This document shows, piece by piece, positions 1 through 6,185 of a stretch of 7,390 bases of DNA. The position numbers and the translations under genes are program-made. The notes under the pieces are model-generated. The model was not told where the DNA came from. It worked only from the letters and a program-made list of their open reading frames with translations, and ran no database searches. The DNA is taken from assembly GCA_902466275.1 (NCBI GenBank), contig CABQQJ010000035.1, positions 1 through 7,390 of the forward strand, in the 5' to 3' direction. Position 1 is the stretch's first letter. Every line of letters begins with the position of its first letter. This stretch comes from an uncultured Veillonella sp. GTDB taxonomy: Bacteria > Bacillota > Negativicutes > Veillonellales > Veillonellaceae.

Positions 1-687
1 GGCTATATCAAAACCACCAACGCGACTAATAACATCCTTTGGCGTATTGAGATGCCCTTTATGATGCGCTAGGGCAGTCCGTACAAACTCACGTTTTTGA
101 TTCATATACGCTTCGTCATCGGGGCCAGAGCCAGGTCCTACAGTTATCCGTGGGTCTAATTTTGTAAGCCCGCTTAACACGGCTGCCGATGTGGTAGTAT
201 TACCAACGCCCATTTCACCAAAGGAAAATAGATTAATGCCCGATTCCGCATGGTATACAACGCGGTTGTAACCAGCTTGGTATGCTAAATCAAATTCTTC
301 GCCGCTCATAGCGGCACCATGTAAAATATTTTTCGTACCTTGACTAACTTTTCGATCTATCCCGATACCTTTAGGGCACGCAATACCAACGTCTACTACT
401 TCGTAAGGAATATGGTTAAAGATACAGTAATTGGCAACTGCGCTTTTACCATCAATCATATTCTGAGATTGTTTACGGGTAATCTCATAGTTATAACCAA
501 TTAGGCCATCTACGGAGATACCATTATCTGCAGAAAAGATAATATGCTGAGCATGAATCTCAGGTGCCATATCCTGCCAAGCAAGACACATTTTTTTGAA
601 ATATCGTTCCCATAGACCCAAGCTTTTTGGAATGATCGCCTTATTTAAAATAAATTGATTAAGTTGTTCTTCAAAACCTCTGTCCAT
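1..687 (-). CDS. cobT: CobT-like nicotinate-nucleotide:base phosphoribosyltransferase (3' end missing)
   Basis: The frame is open from an ATG at 687 to the left edge and gives 229 residues; the family is usually about 350 long, so roughly the last third is missing. CobT enzymes transfer ribose phosphate from nicotinate mononucleotide to the lower-ligand base (normally dimethylbenzimidazole), giving the alpha-ribotide used to finish cobamides in the cytoplasm. Visible family landmarks are IPKSLGLWE (about 19-27, matching the kPpGSLGrLE region), SADNG (52-56), GEMGVGNTT (157-165), GPGSGPDDEAY (184-194) and VGGFDIA (223-229). The usual ADHG is ADNG here, and the N-terminal region is divergent. 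The catalytic Glu near the C-terminus (Glu317 in Salmonella CobT) is off the window. An AGAAGG ribosome site sits 7 nt before the ATG, and the gene begins 18 nt after pduV, so it is probably co-transcribed. It could instead be one subunit of an ArsAB-type phenol/p-cresol-activating enzyme. The family is confident; the base specificity is not. Confidence 0.88.
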   Translation of the reverse strand, partial: MDRGFEEQLNQFILNKAIIPKSLGLWERYFKKMCLAWQDMAPEIHAQHIIFSADNGISVDGLIGYNYEITRKQSQNMIDGKSAVANYCIFNHIPYEVVDVGIACPKGIGIDRKVSQGTKNILHGAAMSGEEFDLAYQAGYNRVVYHAESGINLFSFGEMGVGNTTTSAAVLSGLTKLDPRITVGPGSGPDDEAYMNQKREFVRTALAHHKGHLNTPKDVISRVGGFDIA

Positions 688-705
688 GGAAAAACCTTCT
701 TTCAA

Positions 706-1146
706 CTAACCATATATGTAGTTACATAAATGTTCTAATGACTCTTCGTCGTGAACGGATATTTCAAAAATCTTAGTGGCTCCTGCTAATTTGAGATTGC
801 GCCTAGGCACCTCAACATCTTTGCCTGTATCCACCTTTGACACAACACCTATAACCTCGCGATTTAAGGAGTTTCCAAAGCTTGGTGGGAATATGGTTGT
901 TTCATCACCTGCTGGAATCATGAAAATCACCAAGTCCGCATCATAGGCGTGCAAGATAATGCCTCGATAGTAATTAGGATTCTCCATATATTCTCCAGGA
1001 GTATCGATGAAGTTTCCCACTCTCGTTATGGCTTGTGTCTTATGATACGTAGCCGAGCCATGAGTAATCGTATCTGCTAATGTAGTTTTACCACAACCGC
1101 TACGACCTACTAGAAGGATGCGTTTTTCTTTCTTTTCGGTACTCAT
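706..1146 (-). CDS. pduV: PduV, microcompartment-associated P-loop GTPase-like protein
   Basis: This is a 146-residue single-domain Ras-like P-loop protein of the EutP/PduV family. The Walker A motif is GRSGCGKT (14-21), DTPGEY at 48-53 is the G3/Walker B region, SKVD at 103-106 stands for the G4 NKxD guanine-specificity motif, and EIS at 128-130 fits G5. The KTQAI segment at 36-40 is typical of PduV. In Salmonella, PduV associates with the outside of the Pdu microcompartment and has been linked to its movement or positioning; a docking model places it on PduU. The gene follows pduU by 13 nt, which agrees with that partnership. A run of charged residues (MSTEKKEK) precedes the first beta strand, whereas Salmonella PduV starts almost directly at the strand. 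An AAAGGG ribosome site lies 5 nt before the ATG. The family call is firm; the cellular role is inferred from Salmonella. Confidence 0.93.
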   Translation of the reverse strand: MSTEKKEKRILLVGRSGCGKTTLADTITHGSATYHKTQAITRVGNFIDTPGEYMENPNYYRGIILHAYDADLVIFMIPAGDETTIFPPSFGNSLNREVIGVVSKVDTGKDVEVPRRNLKLAGATKIFEISVHDEESLEHLCNYIYG

Positions 1147-1159
1147 AATTACCCTTTCA

Positions 1160-1522
1160 TTAGGATCTTGTTAAATCCGTTGGGAAGAATCCTAATATGC
1201 GTTGCAAGCCTTCAATAACGCTCTGCAATGCGGATTCAACAGCAGATACATCACCAGTTATGAGAAGTGCCCCCGAAAATCTATCGATGAAACCGATTTC
1301 GATATCACCAGATTTACTTGCAATATCGGCTGCAATAATGGTCCCTTCGCCAGGTGTTATGGTAAGAATCCCAATGGCATTTCGTCCTTTTTCCTCAAGC
1401 CCCATTTTTCTAAATAAATCTGGCTTAGGATTAGCAATAACATGGGCTATAGTAACCTGCTTTCCGGGTACAAATTCTTGGATGATGCGTTGTTTAGCAT
1501 CAATTACCTCTTGAAAGGCCAT
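1160..1522 (-). CDS. pduU: PduU, circularly permuted BMC-domain shell protein
   Basis: This 120-residue protein of the PduU/EutS family is a minor hexameric shell component of the propanediol-utilisation microcompartment. The stretch [16 protein letters not shown] (16-31) matches the N-terminal segment that in Salmonella PduU forms a small six-stranded beta-barrel capping the hexamer pore. [20 protein letters not shown] (49-68), the [19 protein letters not shown] region (72-90) and DVSAVESAL (91-99) are the permuted BMC fold. The length is close to that of Salmonella PduU (116 residues), with a slightly longer N-terminus ([12 protein letters not shown]). It is the only shell protein in the window, so the main shell proteins (PduA/B/J/K/N types) must be encoded elsewhere, probably upstream of pduC. 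A strong AGGAGG lies 7 nt before the ATG. Unlike the other genes, it is preceded by an 80-nt gap containing an inverted repeat. EutS is the alternative, but the pdu neighbours favour PduU. Confidence 0.96.
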   Translation of the reverse strand: MAFQEVIDAKQRIIQEFVPGKQVTIAHVIANPKPDLFRKMGLEEKGRNAIGILTITPGEGTIIAADIASKSGDIEIGFIDRFSGALLITGDVSAVESALQSVIEGLQRILGFFPTDLTRS

Positions 1523-1543
1523 ATAATCTCCTCCTAATACAAA

Positions 1544-1577
1544 ATGTATAGTTCATATAGTGACACGGACTATACAT
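1544..1577. repeat. 9-bp perfect inverted repeat with an extra half-site, ahead of pduU
   Basis: The arms ATGTATAGT (1544-1552) and ACTATACAT (1569-1577) are perfect reverse complements separated by 16 nt. A second TATAGT at 1556-1561 can pair with ACTATA at 1569-1574, leaving a 7-nt loop, so the RNA could adopt two mutually exclusive hairpins. The structure lies in the 80-nt space between the pduF stop and the pduU ribosome site, the only long gap in the operon. The stem is AT-rich and is followed in the transcript by only a short U stretch (UUUUG), so a strong terminator is unlikely. An operator dyad, an mRNA-processing or stability element, or a weak attenuator are all possible. I found no convincing -35/-10 pair beside it. 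Confidence 0.5.
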
Positions 1578-1602
1578 GCTAGTTGCTCAATATAGATTTC
1601 GC

Positions 1603-2325
1603 TTAAGGTGCCACTAATTTAAAAAATACTACTGCTAAACCAGCTCCAATCAATGGACCAATGATTGGAACCCAAGCATATTGCCAATTTGCCGCGCCTT
1701 TATTAGGAATTGGCAAAATAGTATATGCCAAACGAGCTCCAAAATCACGAGCTGGGTTCAACGCATAACCTGTAGTTGCACCAAAGGACATACCGATAGA
1801 TGCAATGAGGATACCGCTAACCACTGGAGCTAAGCCATCTACCATCTTACCCAAGCAAAGGGTTGCTAGAATGAGCATAAAGGTAGCAATGATTTCAGAC
1901 ATCAAATTGCAAGGTTTATGGTCAATAGCTGGACCAGTCGCGAAGATACCTACGCAGTTACCTTCATCAGGGCCGGTTTCCTTGAAGTGCGGATAATAGA
2001 ATACTGCTGCAATGGTAGCGCCTACAAAAGCGCCGGCAGTTTGAGCGATAGCCATTGGAATCACTTGTTCCCATGGGAAGACACCTGCTACAGCAAGAGC
2101 AAAGGTAACAGCAGGATTCAAATGACCAGGCCCACCTAGTGTAATTCCTATATACACACCGAAGGTTACGGCAAAGGCCCATCCAAAAATAATGTGTAAC
2201 CAGTTAGTACCATAGATACCAACGATGGTTTTCTTTAATAAAATCGATGCATTTGTACTGTTACCAAATGCGAGTAAAACGGCAGTACCAACAAACTCAC
2301 TAATATACATTTGCGTTACGTCCAT
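1603..2325 (-). CDS. pduF: PduF-type propanediol/glycerol facilitator (MIP family aquaglyceroporin)
   Basis: This 240-residue polytopic inner-membrane channel of the MIP/aquaporin family probably lets 1,2-propanediol and glycerol diffuse into the cell. Two half-helix NPA motifs are intact, at 70-72 (GHLNPAVT) and 190-192 (LNPARDFGARL). Asp194 directly after NPAR is typical of glycerol facilitators rather than water channels. Trp49, Gly186 and Arg193 match the GlpF selectivity filter, with Tyr187 in place of Phe200. Six hydrophobic helices plus two re-entrant loops are readable. In-frame GTG codons exist upstream (2334), but I chose the ATG at 2325 because GAGGTG, formed from the end of pduO, lies at the right distance before it. 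In Salmonella, pduF sits on a separate transcript upstream of pduA; here it is embedded in the operon between pduO and pduU. GlpF is the alternative name; the pdu context favours PduF. Confidence 0.93.
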   Translation of the reverse strand: MDVTQMYISEFVGTAVLLAFGNSTNASILLKKTIVGIYGTNWLHIIFGWAFAVTFGVYIGITLGGPGHLNPAVTFALAVAGVFPWEQVIPMAIAQTAGAFVGATIAAVFYYPHFKETGPDEGNCVGIFATGPAIDHKPCNLMSEIIATFMLILATLCLGKMVDGLAPVVSGILIASIGMSFGATTGYALNPARDFGARLAYTILPIPNKGAANWQYAWVPIIGPLIGAGLAVVFFKLVAP

Positions 2326-2331
2326 TGTTTT

Positions 2332-2338
2332 CACCTCA
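2332..2338 (-). promoter_or_regulatory. pduF ribosome binding site overlapping the pduO stop codon
   Basis: TGAGGTG contains the pduO TGA stop (2338-2336) and the pduF Shine-Dalgarno GAGG, with 8 nt to the ATG at 2325. It argues against the upstream in-frame GTG at 2334, which lies inside the ribosome site itself. The arrangement suggests translational coupling of pduO and pduF. Confidence 0.7.
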
Positions 2339-3391
2339 TCGAGTTAACAAAGATTGTAATGCATGAGATGCAATGTCCATATCCTGTGCCACGGTACCAC
2401 CGCTAATGCCGAGTCCACCAATCATTTTTCCATTAATCATGATTGGATATCCGCCACCAAAAGTGCAAATTTTACGGTTTACCATGGATTCTATGTTGAA
2501 TAGATCGCCATCAGGCTGTGCACTCTGATGTACTTCATGAGTTGCCGCTTTGAGAGCCACTGCTGTGTACGCCTTTGCCTGTGCGATATCGTTGCTGATG
2601 AGCAATGCATCTGACATACGTTGGAAATACATTAATATACCGTTTGCATCTACTATAGATACAACGATAGGTACGCCTATGGACTGAGCGTAGTCCATTG
2701 CCGCTTGTGAAAGCTTCGTCATAATATGCTCTAACTCTGTTTCAGTTGTCATACCATTAACTCCATTTTCAGCAGTCTGCTCTATATTACCTACGCATTG
2801 ATTGCTTCCTGTCAGTATTTCCTCGCGACTAGTTGTTACACGTTCTGAAACGCGTTCTACAATTGTTTCTACAAATTGTATATAGTCTTCCATGCGAGCC
2901 ATGATATATAGAGCATCAGATAGTCGATTAATAAATTTACGAACCTCATCGCGAATAGGTTCTACAGAACCTAAGCTTATAAGCAATCGTTCACCGCGAC
3001 GACAAATGGTGCGCGCCACGTGTAGCTCTGCAGCAGATAGATAATTTCCGCTTAATATAAAGCTATGTTGCTGTGGCAATCGATTAGTATAGTCATCGAT
3101 CATGTATTCCAATTCGCTTATATCTTGTTGTGAAATTAGATTACTACTTTCACTAAGATGTTCCACATGAGGCGTTGCTACCTCCGCACATAAGCGGAAT
3201 AGCTGATGTTGTAATGTGTGAAGCACATGTTTATTGTCTGGTGAGACGACTAATTTCTCACATACACTAACCTGTGCATTTAATTCATCAAAGGTTCCAT
3301 ATGTGTCCACACGAAGTGAATTTTTTGGTACTCTAGTGCCATCAAAGAGGGCTGTTGTACCTGTATCACCGGTTTTCGTATAAATAGCCAT
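2336..3391 (-). CDS. pduO: PduO, ATP:cob(I)alamin adenosyltransferase fused to a GlcG/HbpS-like domain
   Basis: This 351-residue two-domain protein makes adenosylcobalamin, the cofactor of the diol dehydratase, from ATP and cob(I)alamin. The N-terminal adenosyltransferase domain (about 1-175) has the ATP-binding YTKTGDTGTT (4-13), the SLRVDTYGTFDELNA region (25-39), the conserved R-x3-R-x2-E-R cluster in VARTICRRGER (125-135) and NRLSDALYIMAR (155-166). After a variable linker (about 168-214), residues 215-351 form the DUF336/HbpS-like domain, recognisable from IVDANG (246-251), AQAKAYTAVAL (270-280) and the glycine-rich FGGGYPI and IGGLGISGGT (311-333). In other PduO proteins this domain binds haem or corrinoid. 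Salmonella PduO (336 residues) has the same layout. The start is the ATG at 3391: the GTG codons at 3400 and 3397 lie inside the AGAGGTG ribosome site. It follows pduH by 27 nt and meets pduF at an overlapping stop/ribosome site. Confidence 0.96.
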   Translation of the reverse strand: MAIYTKTGDTGTTALFDGTRVPKNSLRVDTYGTFDELNAQVSVCEKLVVSPDNKHVLHTLQHQLFRLCAEVATPHVEHLSESSNLISQQDISELEYMIDDYTNRLPQQHSFILSGNYLSAAELHVARTICRRGERLLISLGSVEPIRDEVRKFINRLSDALYIMARMEDYIQFVETIVERVSERVTTSREEILTGSNQCVGNIEQTAENGVNGMTTETELEHIMTKLSQAAMDYAQSIGVPIVVSIVDANGILMYFQRMSDALLISNDIAQAKAYTAVALKAATHEVHQSAQPDGDLFNIESMVNRKICTFGGGYPIMINGKMIGGLGISGGTVAQDMDIASHALQSLLTR

Positions 3392-3397
3392 ATGCAC

Positions 3398-3404
3398 CAC
3401 CTCT
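3398..3404 (-). promoter_or_regulatory. pduO ribosome binding site that decides the start codon
   Basis: AGAGGTG places the GAGG core 8 nt before the ATG at 3391. Two in-frame GTG codons at 3400 and 3397 would extend the protein by three residues, but they overlap this site, so the ATG giving MAIYTKTGDTG is the sensible start. That N-terminus also matches the usual beginning of the adenosyltransferase domain. Confidence 0.75.
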
Positions 3405-3418
3405 AAAGTTAGTTAGAT

Positions 3419-3790
3419 TTAAAAAGCTACTTCCAATCGTTCATCGGAAACGAAAGGATTACCTTTTACAAGGCGAGCTGCATTTACACCTAATGTGCGC
3501 AAGCTATCTGGATATTGAGCATAGCCCGTAAGTCGATAGATAAATTGATGAGCTGGTATATTTTTATAGGTCAACACAATCGCCTCATCATCAACGCCTA
3601 TCCCAACAGATAAAGCCGAATTACGAGATGCTAGGTCGGCCAATGTCATATGCGTACCACCATGGGACTCAATGACAACAGGTAGACCTTCCTCTTCAAT
3701 TCCATATAGTACGGGTTTTAGTATATCCTCACTGATATGTGCTGTAGCATACAGCAATATGGTTGGCTTACTGACGATACTTTGATCCAT
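3419..3790 (-). CDS. pduH: PduH, small subunit of the diol dehydratase reactivase
   Basis: This 123-residue protein is the small (beta) subunit of the diol dehydratase-reactivating factor. With PduG it exchanges inactivated, adenine-lacking cobalamin on the dehydratase for intact cofactor, using ATP. Family landmarks are YGIEEEGLPV (about 29-38), GIGVDDEAIVLTYKNIPA (63-80) and the C-terminal NAARLVKGNPF (103-113). The GIEEEGL segment is shared with PduD, in line with the known structural resemblance of this subunit to the dehydratase beta subunit. Salmonella PduH is similar in length (116 residues). Two consecutive ATG codons exist: the first (3793) lies only 3 nt from the GGAGG and the second (3790) lies 6 nt away, so I chose the second. 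The choice changes one residue. The gene overlaps the pduG stop (ATGATG contains the TGA), which implies translational coupling of the two reactivase subunits. Confidence 0.94.
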   Translation of the reverse strand: MDQSIVSKPTILLYATAHISEDILKPVLYGIEEEGLPVVIESHGGTHMTLADLASRNSALSVGIGVDDEAIVLTYKNIPAHQFIYRLTGYAQYPDSLRTLGVNAARLVKGNPFVSDERLEVAF

Positions 3791-5616
3791 CATAGGCCTC
3801 CCTTCTGTGCATAGGATAATACCAATCCTGTTGCTACCGCATTTCGTGCCCCTTCAACGCCTCGAATATTGCCTCGCCCTGCTACTAATGCATATTGTGA
3901 AAGTGCATCGGTTACGAGTTGAGGAATTTCAAAGTCTAATGCAGAACCACCTACGATAACTACAAATGGTATATCTCGCACATTATGAGTAGGACTCACA
4001 GAGGCCAAAGCGCGGAGTGAATTTGTTACAAACACCCGTTTCTTTGCTGTTTGACGGACACGCTTAATTGTTTCTAATGGTATATCTCGTTCTACAGGAA
4101 CAAGTCCATCAGGAGTGACAATAACAACGCGACCAAACAATGTTGCCGAGAGTGGTTCATTAAAGAACTGCACCGTTCCATCTTCGTGACGAATGTGATA
4201 TACGCTGAGTACTTGAGCTAATGGATCTCGTTTGATGGCTTCTGCAATATGCATATCCTCTAAACCAAGTTCAGAATTGATGAGCATAGTTACCATATTT
4301 CCTGCCCCAGCAAGATGAATGGCTTTAATTTTACCTTCTTGGTTAATGATGGATGCATCAGTTGAACCAGCCCCTAGATCGAGTATGGCCATTGGTTTTG
4401 CTGTCCCCGGCGTTGTCAATGCGCCTAAGATAGCTGATTCAGCCTCTTCACCACCGATTTCAACTGGTACGCCTAGCTCTTTTTCAACCTGCTTTGCAAT
4501 GATTTCCATTTGTAAATGATCTGACTTAACCATGGAGGCAATGCCTACAGCTTGTTCCATAGAGAACTCACCTGCAAGGCCGCCCTTTACATTGATAGGA
4601 ACAGATACATCTACGGCTAGCAAGTCTTGGATGAATACATCTTGAGGTGATTTATTCGTCAATTGAGCCATTGTAAGGCGAACCTTTTCAAGCATGCCAC
4701 CTACGTTCGTACCTGCTTCACCACTAATATCATCGATAGGATGAACAGATTCGAGAGTTTCCATAATCCGCTCTGCCCCAGCAGATACATCAACGGATAC
4801 AGTTCGGTCATTCCCCATAACAATGATGGATCCTGCCGGTATTACCCGCTCCTTAACGTCCCCTGCCGGTGTTTTGATGACTACAGCTGAGCGATTTCCG
4901 ATAAGAGCTCTAGCGATAGGCACAATATTCTTTGTTTCCTCTGGTGAAAGCTCAAATACAGTGGCAATCCCATAAGGATTTGATAATTGTGATACCACTT
5001 GTCCCGGTTCTACAACCTCTACAGCAGAAAGCATGCCCATTGGAATTTTATCGATATACGCAACCTCATCTACGATAGGAATTTTATGATCCAATCGGTT
5101 GTTGACGAGCACGCCGTCATCGGCTTGAAGAATAGCAGCTCGAATATCATAACCTCGTTTACAGTACGCATTAATAAGCTGAGCTACCAATTCAAAATCG
5201 ATAATCTTTGGAGCTACTACAATGTATGACTGACCTTGTGGCTTATCAATCAGTTCCTCAATGGGAACCGTATAGCCTACGCCAAGACCTAATCCACCGG
5301 GTGTTTTAGGATTATGACCGATCATGGTGGATTCTGTAATTATGGTTTCTGTAATCGTTTCCATAGCCACATCACCGATAACTGGTGTAGCCTCATTAAT
5401 GCGAACTAAGTCAATGTCCCGTAGTGTAAGATTAGCAGACCTAATTAGCGACTTGAGGGAATCCATGAGACCTACGATATTTTCGCGTGTTCCTTTAATA
5501 CCTGTAGTACTAGCAATGGCAGAAGATAAGAACTTTACCTCTCCATTGCTATGAATTTCGGCCAAGGCCGCTTCTGTTGTAGAGTTTCCAATATCGATGC
5601 CAACAATTCGTTTCAT
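3790..5616 (-). CDS. pduG: PduG, large subunit of the diol dehydratase reactivase (DdrA/DhaF family)
   Basis: This 608-residue protein is the large ATPase subunit of the chaperone-like factor that reactivates B12-dependent diol dehydratase; Salmonella PduG has 610 residues. The actin/Hsp70-like (ASKHA) nucleotide-binding fold shows in GIDIGNST (6-13, phosphate 1), ILDLGAGSTDASI (411-423, phosphate 2), LAGAGNMVT (435-443) and VIVGGSALDFEIPQ (553-566, adenosine region). NINEATPVIGDVAME-type sequence appears around 73-86, and GRGNIRGVEGARNAVATGL (580-598) closes the conserved C-terminus. The central insertion (about 90-290) fits the swivelling domain of the family. The protein appears complete and undamaged. 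Its ribosome site is AGGAGA, 7 nt before the ATG, 18 nt after the pduE stop. The DhaF glycerol dehydratase reactivase is a close relative; the linked diol-type dehydratase subunits favour PduG. Confidence 0.97.
   Translation of the reverse strand: MKRIVGIDIGNSTTEAALAEIHSNGEVKFLSSAIASTTGIKGTRENIVGLMDSLKSLIRSANLTLRDIDLVRINEATPVIGDVAMETITETIITESTMIGHNPKTPGGLGLGVGYTVPIEELIDKPQGQSYIVVAPKIIDFELVAQLINAYCKRGYDIRAAILQADDGVLVNNRLDHKIPIVDEVAYIDKIPMGMLSAVEVVEPGQVVSQLSNPYGIATVFELSPEETKNIVPIARALIGNRSAVVIKTPAGDVKERVIPAGSIIVMGNDRTVSVDVSAGAERIMETLESVHPIDDISGEAGTNVGGMLEKVRLTMAQLTNKSPQDVFIQDLLAVDVSVPINVKGGLAGEFSMEQAVGIASMVKSDHLQMEIIAKQVEKELGVPVEIGGEEAESAILGALTTPGTAKPMAILDLGAGSTDASIINQEGKIKAIHLAGAGNMVTMLINSELGLEDMHIAEAIKRDPLAQVLSVYHIRHEDGTVQFFNEPLSATLFGRVVIVTPDGLVPVERDIPLETIKRVRQTAKKRVFVTNSLRALASVSPTHNVRDIPFVVIVGGSALDFEIPQLVTDALSQYALVAGRGNIRGVEGARNAVATGLVLSYAQKGGL
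3797..3804 (-). promoter_or_regulatory. pduH ribosome binding site inside the end of pduG
   Basis: AAGGGAGG is embedded in the last codons of pduG. It lies 3 nt before one ATG (3793) and 6 nt before a second in-frame ATG (3790). Spacing favours the second codon, although initiation at either would give nearly the same protein. Confidence 0.65.
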
Positions 5617-5634
5617 AATGACATCTCCTATAGG

Positions 5635-6171
5635 TTAATTATCACCTTTAAGTTTTTTACGACGTTCGTAATTTTCTGCAGCTTCTCGTACAAAGTTTGC
5701 ACAAATCGGAGCCCCTAAACCATCAAGTTCGCTAGCAATATCTAACAGTTCTTGTTTGGAAGAACGATATGGACGAAGTGCATTGTACATTTCAAGTAAG
5801 CGTTTATCACTTACCTTTGTCATTTCTGCAGCACGAGAGAAGTTGAGTTCAATTTGATCTCGGCCCCCAGCCTTAGCAATTTGACCTTGAGCTTTCAAAA
5901 TAGATGGAGAAATTTTTAAATCGTCCATTGTAATATGTCCGGCCATTACGTTATCCATCGTAATATGGCTTAAGTCTCGACCTTGACCAAGATCAATCCA
6001 TTCTGGGTGTTTTTTAGAAATTGGATAATCTTCGATGGTAACCACTCTATCTACAACTGCTGTATTAGGTGTAGATGATGTATGAGGCGCAGAGTATTGT
6101 GTAGCATTTCCCTTTGCCCCTTCTATATCAGATACAATCTGCCGAATTAAGGCTTCTAATTCGTTAGCCAT
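5635..6171 (-). CDS. pduE: PduE, diol dehydratase small (gamma) subunit
   Basis: This 178-residue protein is the small subunit of adenosylcobalamin-dependent diol dehydratase. The region from YPISKKHPEWID (49-60) onwards is diagnostic, followed by ITMDDLKISPSILKAQ (80-95), AGGRDQIELNFSRAAEMT (101-118), YNALRPYRSSKQELLDIA (129-146) and the C-terminal ERRKKLKGD (169-177). Salmonella PduE has 173 residues, while the gamma subunit of glycerol dehydratase is only about 140, so the length supports the diol type. The N-terminal helix NELEALIRQIVSDIEG is amphipathic and is followed by a low-complexity Ser/Thr/Ala linker (about 22-40). This resembles the short targeting extension of PduD and may help solubility control or packing inside the compartment. 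AAGGAGG lies 6 nt before the ATG and shares its bases with the pduD stop codon. Confidence 0.97.
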   Translation of the reverse strand: MANELEALIRQIVSDIEGAKGNATQYSAPHTSSTPNTAVVDRVVTIEDYPISKKHPEWIDLGQGRDLSHITMDNVMAGHITMDDLKISPSILKAQGQIAKAGGRDQIELNFSRAAEMTKVSDKRLLEMYNALRPYRSSKQELLDIASELDGLGAPICANFVREAAENYERRKKLKGDN

Positions 6172-6177
6172 AGTAAA

Positions 6178-6185
6178 CCTCCTTA
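6178..6185 (-). promoter_or_regulatory. pduE ribosome binding site fused with the pduD stop codon
   Basis: TAAGGAGG contains the pduD TAA (6185-6183) and a near-perfect anti-Shine-Dalgarno match, 6 nt before the pduE ATG at 6171. The same stop/ribosome-site fusion occurs at the pduC/pduD junction. Confidence 0.75.

Noticed and set aside
1197..1514. Plus-strand 105-codon open frame opposite pduU
   Set aside because: It lies wholly antisense to a clearly recognisable BMC-domain gene, has no recognisable domain and is explained by the codon bias of pduU.
1523..1602. A rho-independent terminator or an internal promoter between pduF and pduU
   Set aside because: The hairpin is AT-rich and followed by only about four U residues. 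TTGAGC and TATAGT-like boxes exist but their spacing (about 10 nt) is wrong for a sigma-70 promoter.
4319..5554. Several plus-strand open frames of 66-76 codons opposite pduG
   Set aside because: All are antisense to the conserved PduG reading frame, are short and have no recognisable content.
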